NCBI GenBank assembly: GCA_026122225.1
Contig: JANEZZ010002683.1
Location: 124,001-188,000 of the forward strand
Length of the DNA: 64,000 nt
Direction of reading: 5' to 3'
DNA from: Heloderma charlesbogerti
Lineage: Eukaryota > Chordata > Lepidosauria > Squamata > Helodermatidae
Under the pieces are notes generated by a model. That model ran no database searches. It had not been told where the DNA came from and worked only from the letters and a program-made list of their open reading frames with translations. Positions 23,247-34,975 of the stretch are shown here, piece after piece. Made by a program: the position numbers and the translations under genes. Numbering within the stretch: position 1 is the first letter of the stretch; every line of letters starts with the position of its first letter.

Positions 23247-25498
23247 GATAAAGTAGCAGTTACAGGAACTCTGGGGGAAAGCGACCATGTTGTACTTGAG
23301 TTCTTGGTTCTAAGGGAAGCAAAAGCTTCCCTGAGAACCAAGATGTCCAAGATGGGTCGGAGCTTTTAAAAAAGGAAATTCTCAAGACACAATTACAAAT
23401 AATTCCAACATGAAGAAAAGGTGGAAGACAACAGAAGAAGCCAATGTGGCTTCACAAAAAGCTTAGGGATGACCTGAAAACAAAAAAGGACACATATAGG
23501 AAGTGGAAAGAAGGCCAAGTAACAAAGGAAGAGTACAGGCAGATAGCAAAGAATTGCAGGGATGGTGTCAGGAAGGCTAAAGCTGAGAATGAGCTGAGGT
23601 TAGCAAGGGATGCTAAAAACAACAAAAAGGCTTTGTTCAGCTACGTGCATAGTAAAAGGCAGAGGAAAGAAATGGTGGTTCAGCTATTAAATAAGGATGG
23701 CAAAATGATAACAGATGACAAAGAAAAGGCAGAAGTGCTCAATTCCTACTTTGGCTCAGTCTTCTCCCAAAAGAGGGTCTATGACCCCCCTGGCAAAGGC
23801 GAAGTACAGGCTGAAGGGGCAGGATTGCAGCTTGAGTTCAATAGGCATATGGTCAAGGAACACCTAATTACTTTGAATGAGTTCAAATCTCCAGGGCCAG
23901 ATGAACTGCATCCTAGAGTAATAAAGGAACTGGCAGAAGAACTCTCAGAACCGCTGTCTATTCTCTTTGAGAAATCATGGAGGATGGGGGAAGTGCCAGA
24001 TGACTGGAGGAGTGCTAACGTTGTCCCTATCTTCAAAAAGGGTAAAAAGGAGGAACCTGGGAACTACAGACCAGTCAGTCTGACATCAATCCCTGGGAAA
24101 ATTCTGGAGCAGATGATAAAGGAATCCATCTGGAAGCACCTTGACAACAATGCCGTGATTACCCGAAGCCAACATGGATTTGTCAGAAACAAGTCCTGCC
24201 AGACAAATCTGATCTCATTTTTTGATCAAGTAACCTCCCTTGTAGACCGTGGGAATGCTGTAGACATCATATACCTCGACTTCAGCAAAGCTTTCGACAA
24301 AGTGCCCCATGATATCCTGATGAGCAAACTAGCTCAAAGTGGGCTAGATGAAACACTGATCCGGTGGATCCACAGTTGGCTACATAATCGGACTCAAAGA
24401 GTGCTTATCAATGGGACCTTTTCAAACTGGGGAGAGGTAACGAGTGGGGTACCGCAGGGCTCAGTCCTAGGCCCAGTGTTCTTCAAAATTTTTATTAATG
24501 ACTTGGAGGAGGAGGTGCAGGGAATGCTGATCAAATTTGCAGATGACACAAAATTGGGCGGGATAGCGAATACTTTGGAAGACAGAAACAAAATTCTAAG
24601 TGATCTGGATAGACTGGAGCGCTGGGCAGAAAACAACAGAATGACATTTAATAGGGATCAATGCCAAGTTCTGCACCTAGGAAAAAGAAACCAAATGCAC
24701 AGTTACAAGATGGGGGATACGTGGCTCAACAACACTACAAGCGAGAAGGATCTTGGAATTGCTGTCCATCACAAGCTGAATATGAGCCAACAATATGATG
24801 TGGCTGCAAAAAAGGCAAATGCTCTTTTGGGCTGCGTTAACAGAAGCAAAGATGATCAGGGGACTGGAAACAAAGCCCTATGAAGAGAGACTGAAAGAAC
24901 TGGGCATGTTTAGCCTTGAGAAGAGAAGACTGAGATGAGATATGATAGCGCTCTTCAAGTACTTGAAAGGTTGTCACAGAGAAGAAGGCCAGGATCTCTT
25001 CTTGATCATCCCAGAGTGCAGGACACAGAACTTCCTGACTGTAAGAGCAATACGACAATGGAACCAATTACTTGGGGAGGTGGTGGGCTCTCCCACACTG
25101 GAGGCCTTCAAGACGAGGCTGGACAGCCATTTGTCAGGGATGCTCTGACTTGGATTCCTGCATTGAGCAGGGGGTTGGACTCGATGGTCTTGTAGACCCC
25201 TTCCAACCCTACTATTCTATGATTCTATGAAAATTCAAAGTGATCCTGATAGACTGGAGTGCTGGGCAGAAAACAACAGAATGAAATTTAACAGGGATAA
25301 ATGCCAAGTTCTGCACCTAGGAAAAAGAAACCAAATGCACAGTTACAAGATGGGGGATACTTCGCTCAACAATACTACAAGCTAGAGGGAACCTGGAATT
25401 GTTGTAGATTGCAAGCTGAATATGAGCCAACAAATGTGAAGTGGCTGCAAAAAAAGGCAAATGCTATTTTGGGCTGCATTAGTATGTATAGCTTCTAA
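23247..25498 (+). mobile_element. CR1 LINE copy A with fused 3' extension
   Basis: The 480-codon frame at 23444-24883 contains nearly all of a CR1 RT: FKSPGPDELHPRVIKELA, NYRPVSLTSIPGKILE, YLDFSKAFDKVPHD (catalytic D), GVPQGSVLGP and KFADDTKLG (FADD box). Upstream, 23247-23440 holds the end of the endonuclease. A deletion near 24845 removes part of the C-terminus. The 3' end at about 25214-25230 has the CR1 terminal repeat ATTCTATG twice. After it, 25231-25498 is another internal CR1 piece that also follows copy B's 3' end. Confidence 0.9.
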
Positions 25499-25509
25499 AA
25501 TCTCCCTAT

Positions 25510-25640
25510 AGGTGTAGGGGGGCAGTTGGTTGCATTTCGCTTGGGAGGCATGTGCTCAAAACCCCACTCCGTCATGAAGCTTGCTAGGTGACACTGGGCC
25601 TTCTTGGGTCACTATCTCTAGTTTTGACTTTCCCTCACAG
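25510..25640 (+). repeat. SINE fragment
   Basis: The phrase TCATGAAGCTTGCTAGGTGA, followed by CACTGGGCC and later CCTCACAGG, matches the body of the SINE at 38735-38935. The tRNA-like head is missing. Confidence 0.45.
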
Positions 25641-26375
25641 GATGATGAGAGAAGGCCACGCCTATACAGTTGTTTATTCATTGTGCAAATCTCTAAAATG
25701 CTGCGCTCTGGGATCTTTTCCTTCCTGGTGTTTTTTGCACATAGTGCCTTCCCTCTCAGTTTTCCATGCCTATACAGAAAAGAAAAACAGTTCAAGCTGC
25801 CTAAATAAACCTCTCCATAATAACGTCTGCTTTTAGTTGTCTGTTATATATGCCAAATTGTAGTTTGATTATTCTCTTCTTTATCAGTCCCTCCCCAACA
25901 TCCACCCATCAAAATATTGCCACTAACAACCACATCCCACATGTGGTTGTTGCTGGCATTCTGAAGTGCTCCACAATAATTGGGGAATGTTTCTCTCACA
26001 AGCAGGGTAGCACCTTTTACCCTAATCATTTTGTACATGGGCACTGAAGATGGGGTGCCAAGCCTGGATTTGTCAAAGACAGCTTTGTTGGGGCTGCAGG
26101 AGAGAAGTTTTTACTTTGGTGGTGGAATAACTGCTACTGTCGCTTGTACAACCCTTTAAAAAAAAATCTCATTAGGGTTGTATTCCAATACATAACCAAC
26201 AAAAATTAAAATAAATAAATAAATGAAAAGTTCACAAAATTATGGCTCAGGGGAAAGAAGAGGGTTTGCATATTGCATGACTCTCTGTAATTAATGTTTC
26301 TCTACAGGCACAGAGAAAGCACACAAATTGAAAGCAAACAGACACATAAACTTAAAAAGCCAGAAATCTGGCTAA
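25641..26375. other. unassigned sequence
   Basis: Nothing was recognised except an A/T-rich AAATAAAT tract near 26209-26225. Confidence 0.4.
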
Positions 26376-26470
26376 GGGCACAATCCTACGCATGGTTACA
26401 CAGAAAAAAGTCCTACAGCTCCCAGCATCCCTCCAGCCAGCTATGCTGTCTAACCACACATAGGATTACA
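26376..26470. repeat. short hairpin repeat
   Basis: GCACAATCCTACGCATGGTTA is mirrored by AACCACACATAGGATTACA, enclosing AAAAAAGTCCTACAGCTCCC. This is the same family as 38953-39082. Confidence 0.6.
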
Positions 26471-26559
26471 CTCAAAATAAGATTTTCCATGATCAGGTAT
26501 AGAGGTTAAGTGCTCCACATGCTGTCATCACCTTTCTCATCAAGTCGAGAAGCAGGATT

Positions 26560-27550
26560 AAGCAACCCTCTCCTGGCCATCTGAGGTGAAGCTGGTGGCA
26601 ACCATGCAAAGGGCCTTTTCAGTTGTGTTGTAGGGATGGCGGAGAATTCCGCCACAGATTTCAGTGAGTTCCCCTGAAATCCGTGGCGGAACGGCCTCCC
26701 ACCCCCGCCCCCCCGCGGGTTCCCTCCGAGACGAAGCTTACCTGGGGCAGATGTTCCAGCGGCGGCGGCTGCAGCGGCAGCTCTGGCGGCTGGTCTTTCT
26801 ACCGGTTGCTTTGGCCACCATTTGCATCTGCTGTTTGTAAGTATTTATGTAGCCTATCAAGGCAAGCAACCCCCCCCCCCAAAAAAACTGCGTACGCAAA
26901 TGGCAGCGGCTATGGCGGCCGCCATTTGCGTTCCCTATTTTTCGCCATTTTAGCCTACGTAAATATTTACGTAGGCTATTACGGCAAAAAAAAGGGGGAA
27001 GGCAAATAGCGCCCACTATGCTATTTGTGTTCCCCTTTTCTTTCACCATAATATCCTACATAAATATTTATGTAGGCTAAAACAGCGAAAAATAGGGAAC
27101 GCAAATGGCGGCCACCGTAGCTGCTGCCATTTGAGTACGCTGTTGTTTTTTTTGTTGCCTGCTGTGATAGGCTACGTAAATACTTACGTAGCCTATCACG
27201 GCAGCCTGCCTGGACGCAAATGGCAGCCGCTACAGCGGCCACCATTTACGTCCGCAGCAGCCAGTCCGTGGCCAGAACTCTGGCTGCGGACGGCCCTGGC
27301 CGGCTGCTCTGCAGAGCCGCCATGGAGCGAAGCTGGCCAGGCAGGATCCCGGGGGGGGGGAGGACCGGATCGCCTCCCCCGTGTCGAGGATTCTGGGTGG
27401 AGGGACAGAGTGCCTCCCCCCCCCCACGAATCAATTTGCGAAAAGGTAAGTGATTTTCGTACAACCCTATTGTGGTGCCCTGTTTGTGGAACTCCCTCCA
27501 CAGAGATTCCTACTTTGCTATCCTTTTGACACCTGGAAAAGGCCTTTTTG
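26560..27550 (+). mobile_element. L2 LINE scrap carrying MITE copy 2
   Basis: On the plus strand GGGCCTTTTCAGT before the MITE continues as GTGGTGCCCTGTTTGTGGAA and CTCCCTCC after it. This is the L2 C-terminal block (compare RAFSAVAPRLWNELPSE near 32400 on the minus strand). Confidence 0.5.
26631..27469. mobile_element. palindromic hAT-type MITE, copy 2 (long form)
   Basis: It starts TAGGGATGGCGGAGAATT and ends TTTTCGTACAACCCTA. The flanks TTGTGTTG and TTGTGGTG match at 7 of 8 positions. The interior (about 26825-27205) is a large palindrome centred near 27015 and made of smaller ones, with GGCTACGTAAATA/TATTTACGTAGCC and GCAAATGGCGGCC stems. It has no coding capacity. Confidence 0.85.
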
Positions 27551-27629
27551 TTAACCTTCAGTGAATAGAGGACAAAGCACAGCGTATTCCAGTACAATCA
27601 GAAAGCTGCAAACAAAAAAGGGAATAGAG

Positions 27630-28430
27630 ACTATGGAAGGAAAAGACTCTCCAGTGGTGGTAACCTGCAAGGTCTGTGAAGTGTTTGTTTTCTTGCCTGA
27701 GATCAACATGGCCTACATCTGCAACAAGTGCAAGTTGATTACACTACACTGTTGGAAGAAAAAGTAAGAGGACTGGAGCGGTGACTGTCGACCCTCCAGG
27801 GAATAAGAGAACACGAAGAGTTATTGGACAGAATGGTGGAATTACAGCACCAAAGCGAAGTACAGAAGTCAGAAGACCAACAGCAAGCTGAGGCAGAAGA
27901 AGAAAATACTGAGGTGAGGAAAACTGCAGTACAGGATACTACTTGGAAAAGGGTGACAGATAGGAGCAGAAGAACTAGAACCCACTCTGCACCAGTGGAA
28001 GCAGCAGAGCTATGGAACCATTTTCATGTACATGAGGATGAGACTGGAAGACAGCCTGCAGAGGAAGAATCACAGGGGACCCTGCATGAGAGTGAGCAAG
28101 TCGCTGAAGGTCAGTCAAGCAGAGGCAATGAAACTAAGGCCTACAAAAACAAGAAGAGAAGAGCAGTAGTTGTGGGAGACTCCTTGCTGCATGAGACTGA
28201 AACCCAAGTATGTCACAAAGACTTGTGGTCTCACCAGGTATGCTGTCTCCCAGGGGAATGGATTAGAGATGTGACTGAAAGGTTGCCTCGACTCATAAAG
28301 CCCACTGACAGGTATCCCTTCTCATCCATGTGGGAACAAATGGAGCCAAGCAGAGCTATGAAGAAATCACGGCAGACTTTGAAGCTTTGGGAAGGAAACA
28401 CAAGAACTTTGGGGCCCAGATAGTTTTCTC
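27630..28430 (+). pseudogene. CR1 ORF1 (zinc-finger and SGNH esterase), broken
   Basis: A CKVC...CNKC zinc-binding pair lies near 27668-27735. A frame at 27824-28423 then encodes the esterase-like domain with VVVGDSLL (catalytic Ser block). The expected HxGTND block near 28330 is degraded. CR1 ORF1 proteins bind element RNA and carry this lipase-like fold. Compare the better-preserved copy on the minus strand at 55150-55990. Confidence 0.8.
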
Positions 28431-28789
28431 ATCCATCCTTCCAGTAGTTACAAGGGCGATAGAAAGGGAAAGAAAAATATTCTGGGTGAATGACTGGCTA
28501 TGAAGGTGGTGCAGACGTGACAGATTTGGATTCTGGGACCACGGGCTATGTTTCCTGGAAGATGGACTGTTGGGAAGGGATGGGTTGCACCTCACAAGGG
28601 CTGGGAAGAATGTGTTTGGCCACAGCATGAAGAAGTTTATCAGGAGGGCTTTAAACTGAATCATACAGGGGAGGGAGACGTAAAGTTGGGGGTAACAATG
28701 GACCACAATGGAGAGAACAGCTCTAATACCACCCAATAATAGTCTTCAAAAACATTTAGGAAGAAAGCCAGACTATAAAGCACATGGTC

Positions 28790-29560
28790 TTTGATGTCTA
28801 TATAATAATGTTCAGAGTATGGAAAACAAACAGAACAAACTTGAACTCTTAATACAGGAGGGAAATTATGACTTGATAGGTGTAACTGAAACTTGGTGGG
28901 ATGGCTCCCATGACTGGAATACAGCAATTGAAGGATATGACCTGTTCAAAAAGAACAGAAGGAACAGAAAAGGGAGGTGGAGTTGCACTGTATGTTAAAA
29001 ATACCTATCTCTGCACAGAAATACAGGAGGATGAGCTTCGTAGCCCCATCGAGAGCATCTGAGTTAAAATAAATGGAGCAAAGAATAAAAGGAATCTGGT
29101 GGTCAGAGTCTACTACCGGCCAGCCAATCAAGGAGAAGACGAGGATGAAACTTTTGAAAAGCAAATAGCCAATGTTTCAAGGAAGCATGATGAAACTGGG
29201 ACTCCAATTTCCCTGATATCTGTTGGGAGACAAATTCTGCAAAACATGGCCCCTCCAAGAAATTCCTGACCTGTGTTGCGGATAACTTCCTCCTACAGAA
29301 AGTAGAGGAAGGAACTAGAGGATTGGCTATCCTTGACTTGATCCTAACCAACAGAGATGACTTAGTGGATAAAGTAGCACTTACGGGAACTCTGGGGGTA
29401 AGTGACCATGTTATACTTGAATTCTTGGTTCTAAAGGAAGCAAAAGCTGAGCATAGCCAAACCCAGGATTTTGGGAAAGCCAATTTTAATAAACTCAGAA
29501 CAATGATAAGTAAGGTCCTGTGGCAAGTGACGCTAATGAGAAAAGGAGTCTAAGATGGGT
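28790..29560 (+). pseudogene. CR1 ORF2 endonuclease, broken
   Basis: Translation in changing frames gives NYDLIGVTETWWDGS (catalytic Glu block), then an RRNRKGRWS-type segment and VYYRPANQG. The end is LAILDLILTNRDDLVDKVA and SDHVILEF (catalytic Asp-His block). The 29323-29553 stretch is open. Stops and indels prevent function. Confidence 0.8.
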
Positions 29561-30645
29561 AGGAGATTTTTTTAAAAAGGAAATTCCGAAGGCACAATTA
29601 CAAACCATTCCAACAAGAAGAAAAGGTGGAAGACAACAGAAGTAGCCAGTGTAGCTTCACAAAAAGCTTAGAGAAGACCTGAAAACAAAAATAGACACAT
29701 ATAGGAAGTGGAAGAAAGGGCAAGCTAGAAAAGAAGAGTACAGGCAGGTAGCACAGAATTGCAGGGATGGTGTCAGGAAGGCGGGATAGCTAATTCTTTG
29801 GAAGACAGAAACAAAATTCGAAGTGATCTTGACAGAATGGAGCTCTGGGCAGAAAATAACATAATGAAATTTAATAGGGATAAATACCAAGTTCTGCACC
29901 TAGGAAAAAGAAACCAAATGTACAGTTACAAGATGGGGGATACATGGCTCAACAACACTACAAGCGAGAAGGATCTTGGAATTGCTGTCGATCACAAGCT
30001 GAATATGAGCCAACAATATGATGTGGCTGCAAAAAAGGCAAATGCTCTTTTGGGCTGCATTAATAGAAGCATAACTTCCAAATCCCGGGAAGTACTAGTT
30101 CCCCTCTACTCAGCACTGGTTAGGCCTCATCTGGAGTACTGTGTCCAGTTCTGGGCACCACACTTTAAGAAGGATGCAGACAAGCTGGACAGGGTTCAGA
30201 GGAGGGCAACAAAGATGATCAGGGGACTGGAAACAAAGCCCTATGAGGAGAGACTGAAAGAACTGGGCATGTTTAGCCTTGAGAAGAGAAGAGTGAGGGG
30301 AGATAGGATAGCGCTCTTCAAGTACTTGAAAGGTTGTCACAGAGAGGAAGGCCAGGATCTCTTCTCGATTATCCCAGAGTGCAGGACATGGAATAATGGG
30401 CTCAAGTGACAGGAAGCCAAATTCCGGATGAACATCAGGAAAAACTTCCTGACTGTTAGAGCAATACGACAATGGAACCAATTACCTAGGGAGGTGGTGG
30501 GCTCTCCCACACTGGAGGCCTTCAAGACGAGGCTGGACAGCCATTTGTCAGGGATGCTCTGACTTGGATTCCAGCATTGAGCAGGGGGTTGGACTCGATG
30601 GTCTTGTAGACCCCTTCCAACCCTACTATTCTATGATTCTATGAA

Positions 30646-31402
30646 AATTCAAAGTGATCCTGATAGACTGGAGTGCTGGGCAGAAAACAACAGAATGAAA
30701 TTTAACAGGGATAAATGCCAAGTTCTGCACCTAGGAAAAAGAAACCAAATGCACAGTTACAAGATGGGGGATACTTCGCTCAACAACACTACAAGCTAGA
30801 GGGAACCTGGAATTGTTGTAGATTGCAAGCTGAATATGAGCCAACAAATGTGAAGTGGCTGCAAAAAAAGGCAAATGCTATTTTGGGCTGCATTAGCATG
30901 TATAGCTTCTAAATCAGGTGAAGTACGAGTTCACCTCTACTCAACACTGGTTAGGCCTCATCTGGAGTACTGTGTCCAGTTCTGGGCACCACACTTTAAG
31001 AAGGATGCAGACAAACTGGAGAGGGCTCAGAGGAGGGCAACGAAGAAGATCAGGGGACTGGAAACAAAGCCCTATGAGGAGAGACTGAAAGAACTGGGCA
31101 TGTTTAGCCTGGAGAAGAGAAGACTGAGGGGAGATAGGATAGTGCTCTTCAAGTACTTGAAAGGCTGTCACAGAGAGGAAGGCTAGGATCTCTTCTTGAT
31201 CATCCCAGAGTGCAGGACATGGAATAATGGGCTCAAGATACAGGAAGCCAGATTCCGGCTGAACATCAGGAAAATCTTCAAGATGAAGCTGGACAGCCAT
31301 CTGTCATGGATGTTTTGACTTGGATTCCTGCATTGAGCAGGGGGTTGGACTCGATGGCCTTGTAGGCCCCTTCCAGCCCTACTATTCTATGATTCTATGA
31401 TT
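30646..31402 (+). mobile_element. CR1 3' fragment (copy C)
   Basis: The first part, 30646-30911, is nearly identical to 25231-25498 after copy A. From 30912 it continues as CR1 RT C-terminus ([39 protein letters not shown]) to a third ATTCTATG end at about 31384-31401. It is missing about 70 bp near 31275 compared with copy B. Confidence 0.85.
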
Positions 31403-31494
31403 TCTTCTTCAAGCTACTGAAACATGAAAGCAGGAAACCGCTGCCTCCCTATACCCCCTTGCGTAATTCATTCTTTACCCTCAGGGCAGTAAAT
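31403..31494. other. unassigned spacer
   Basis: A short stretch with no recognisable feature. Confidence 0.4.
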
Positions 31495-31780
31495 CGTGGG
31501 TTTATTAATTTACCCACAATTTCCAACTGGTTGAAACCAGGACACTATGGCTTAATCATGGGTTAAACAAACCACAGTTAACCTAAGAACAAACCACTGG
31601 TTAACTGAGGGTTATTTAACCCACAATTAACCCATAGTGTCCAGGTTTGGACATTATGGAGCAACCTCCGATTGAGCCAGTTTGCATTACAAAATGGTGG
31701 TGGCACATGCTACAGCAAATTGTGGGTTAAGTAACCCATGATTTGCCACCATTATGTGTGAACTGGGTCATTATCTCTGA
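31495..31780. repeat. palindromic repeat with AACCCA motifs
   Basis: The block CCAGGACACTATGG...GGGTTAAA is mirrored by CCCATAGTGTCCAGG. AACCCACAATTAACCC motifs recur on both strands across the region, giving a hairpin-type element. Its class is unknown. Confidence 0.55.
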
Positions 31781-32054
31781 AAAAATATCCCTGTCCACCA
31801 TTCATTCTGAGCACATCAAGAGGCCCTTTAGGAAATTCAGCAGGATGATACCGCTGTGAATATTCCCCCGACTAATAATTTGAACCACCTTTTCTGGTCT
31901 CTTGTCCAACTCAGATGAAAGTATGTTAAACCTGTTTCTCCTTTTGAATTTTACTGATTGGTGTTTGTGACTATATTTACTTAATATGTTTTTAACAATT
32001 TTTAAAAAAGATTTATTGTTAGGTGCCTTGAGGATCTGCATGGATGGAAAGCCA
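31781..32054. other. unassigned sequence
   Basis: Nothing was recognised. Confidence 0.4.
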
Positions 32055-34975
32055 GATTATTTATTTATTTATTTATTTATTTCTATACCGCGCAATACCC
32101 AAAGCTCCCTGGGTTAATTCACAAAAATTAAAACCAAATGGCACACAATAAAACAATTTAAAATATATAGAGTATTAAAACCACAATATAACAATACAAC
32201 CACAATAAAACCTAGCAGCAGTGCAGGAATTTAAAACACAGATTTAAAACAGCAAAGCTAAAAGTCTAGAAAGCTCAAATGCTAAAACGCCTGGGAAAAT
32301 AAAAAGGTCTTCACCTGGCACTGAAAGGATTACAATGTAGATGCCAGGCGAACCTCACTAGGGAGCTCATTCCACAGCCGAGGCGCCACAGCAGAAAAAG
32401 CCCTCCTCCTAGTAGCCACCCGCCTCACTTCCTTTGGCAGGGGCTCATGGAGAAGGGCCACTGAGGATGATCTTAAGGTCTGGGCAGGCACATATGGGAG
32501 GAGGCGATCCTTCAGATAACCTGGCACCAAGCCATTAAGGGCTTTAAATGTTAATACCAGCACTTTGGATCGGGCCCGTAAATGGCAGCCAGTGCAGCTG
32601 AAAAAGTACTGGCATAATATGAGCTTGCTGGCCAGTCCCTGTTAGCAATCTTGCTGCCCTATTTTGGACCAGCTGAAGTTTCCAGACCATTTTCAAAGGC
32701 AGCCCCACGTATAACGCATTGCAATAATCCAGACATGAAGTTATCAGAGCATGGATAACTGTAGCTAGGCAATCTCTGTCCAGATAAGGGCATAGTTGGT
32801 ATACCAGCCTAAGCTGATAAAAAGTGCTCCGTGCCACTGAGTTCACCTGTGCCTCAAGTGACAGTTCTGGATCCAAGAGTGCCCCCAAACTATGAACGTG
32901 ATCCTTTAGAGGGAGTGCAATCCCCTCCTGAACAGGTTGAATATCATTAGCTGGGCAGACGAACCACCCACTAACAGTACCTCCATCTTGTCTGGATTGA
33001 GTTTCAGTTTATTGGCACCTCAGCCCACACCTCTGGATAACCTCCCCCAGCGGTTTCATGCAGATGTTGAACAGCATGGGGGATAAAATAGAGCCCTGTG
33101 GAACCCCATGGCATAATTGCCAAGGCATAGAGCAATAATCCCCCAGCACCACCTTCTGGAATCGTCCATCCAAGTAGGAGCGGAACCACTGCAGTGCAGT
33201 GCCTCCAACTTCCAACACAGACGACCTATCCAGAAGGATACCATGATCGATGGTATCGAAAGCCGCTGAGAGGTCCAGGAGAATCAACAGGGTTGCACTC
33301 CCCCTGTCCCTCTCCCGGCAGAGGCCATTCCACAGGGCGACCAAGGCAGTTTCTGTTCCAAAACCAGGCCAGAAGCCCGATTGAAATGGATCTAGATAAT
33401 CTGTTTCATTCAACAGTGCCTGGAGCTGTCCTACAACCACCCGCTCAAGCATCTTGCCCAGGAAGGGGATGTTGGCCACTGGCCTATAATTGTTAACATC
33501 CTCTGGGTCCAGGTTAGGCTTTTTCAGGAATGGTCTAATTACCGCCTCTTTTAAAGCGGCAGGCACCTCTCCCTCTCTCAAGGAGGAATTTACAACCTCC
33601 TGGACCCAGCCGGACATCCCCTTCTTGTTTGATGTAATAAGCCATGAAGGGTAGGTGTCAAGCACACAAGTTGTCGATTGGACTTGGCCAAGCACCTTGT
33701 CTGCATCCTCAGGCCTCAGTAACTGAAACTCATCCATTGGAACTGCATTAATCATGGTGTTCAATTCATGATGAATCTGAGCGACTTTATCTTCAAATGC
33801 CTTGCAAACTCATCACAGCGTGCCACTGAGGGTTCCACCGTCTCTCTCCCTGGCCCAGAATGTAACAGGCCATGAACCACTCGGAAAATCTCCGCTGGAC
33901 GACACTGAGAAGATGCAATGCTGGTGGAAAAGAACTGTCTCTTTGCCACCCTCACCGCCTCAGAGTAGGCTCGATAGTGAGCTCTTACCTGTGTTCGGTC
34001 AGACTCAGCACAAGTTTTCCTCCACCTGCGTTCTAGCCGTCTCCCCTCTTGCTTCATTGCCCTCAGCTCAGGTGTATACCAAGGAGCTGGCTGGGCTCTG
34101 CTCAGAGGGAGAGGGTGCTTGGGCGCAATCGTGTCAACCACCTGAGTCATCTCTGCATTCCAAAGAGCAACCTGAGCTTCGACAGGAGCACCGGCCATAC
34201 CAGCAGGAAAATCCCCCAGAGCCTTCTGGAATCCATCGGAATCCATTAGCCTCCAGGGCTGGACCATTTTAATAGGTCCCCCACTCTTGCAGAAGGGGAA
34301 GGCTGCCAAGAGTCTAAACCTAAACAGGAAGTGATCTGACCATGACAAAGGGACAGATGTTAATTCCTCCACTTTCAGATCACCATCCTCTTGCCCAGTC
34401 GAGAAAACCAGATCAAGCGTGTGTCCTTTTATATGCATTGGGCCGATGACCTGCTGGAACAGCACCATGGTTGTCATGGCGGCCATGAAGTCCTGAGCCA
34501 CCCCAGATACAGCGGCCCTGGCATGGAAGTTGAGATCCCCCAGGACCATCATCCTAGGGGTCCTCAACACCAAGTCCGAGACCACCTCTGTCAGCTCAGG
34601 CAGGGAGTGTGATGGGCAGCGGGGTGGGCGGTACACCAACAGAATCCCTAATCTGTCCTGGGTATCCAACACAAGGTACAAACACTCAAAATCTGCACTC
34701 GAATGAGCAGGAAGCCTAGAGAGGGAGACTGAATTCCTATAGACCACAGCAACCCCCCGTCCCCGACCCTCGAGTAGGTGTTGGTGCTGCACTGAGTACC
34801 CAGGAGGGCACAGCTGGGAGAGAGTGACCCCTCCCAGTTCCCCCACCCAGGTCTCAGTAATACATACCAGGTCAGCCCCCTCATCCACAATCAAATCATG
34901 GATGAGGTAGATCTTGGGCCGACCTGGCATTCAGCAGCAGCACCACCAGGCCCGAGGGCAGACTGGTAAGGCTGC
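32055..34975 (-). mobile_element. L2 LINE, nearly full-length ORF2, antisense
   Basis: The minus strand encodes the endonuclease in a 389-codon frame (34930-33761): DLVCITETWVGELGG (catalytic Glu), LLVYRPPRCP, MVLGDLNFHA, LVFSTGQED and SWSDHFLFRF (Asp-His). RT follows in a 251-codon frame (33764-33009): NYRPVANIPFLGKMLERVV, LLDLSAAFDTIDHGILL (catalytic Asp) and GVPQGSILSP. The next block, with the second and third catalytic Asp (YADD), is deleted near 33015. The C-terminus (LDYCNALYVGLPLKMVWK, RAFSAVAPRLWNELPSEVR) follows. The tail is (TTTA)n at 32055-32082. It cannot move by itself. Confidence 0.9.

Larger units (their letters stand above)
27555..30645 (+). mobile_element. CR1 LINE copy B, near full length with internal deletion
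   Basis: Runs from the CR1 5' region through ORF1 and the ORF2 endonuclease to the 3' ATTCTATG repeat at about 30632-30645. Between about 29785 and 29786 the sequence jumps from the linker before RT (GCAGGGATGGTGTCAGGAAG) to the region after the FADD box (GGGATAGCTAATTCTTTGG). The catalytic palm is therefore deleted. Downstream the C-terminal domain is open at 29759-30409. Confidence 0.9.

Noticed and set aside
26683..27529. Several overlapping frames with recurring YVNIYVAY-like peptides
   Set aside because: These are translations of the palindromic TACGTAAATATTTACGTA units on both strands of MITE copies, with no protein meaning.
33802..34272. 156-codon plus-strand frame
   Set aside because: It is the shadow of the L2 endonuclease frame on the other strand.
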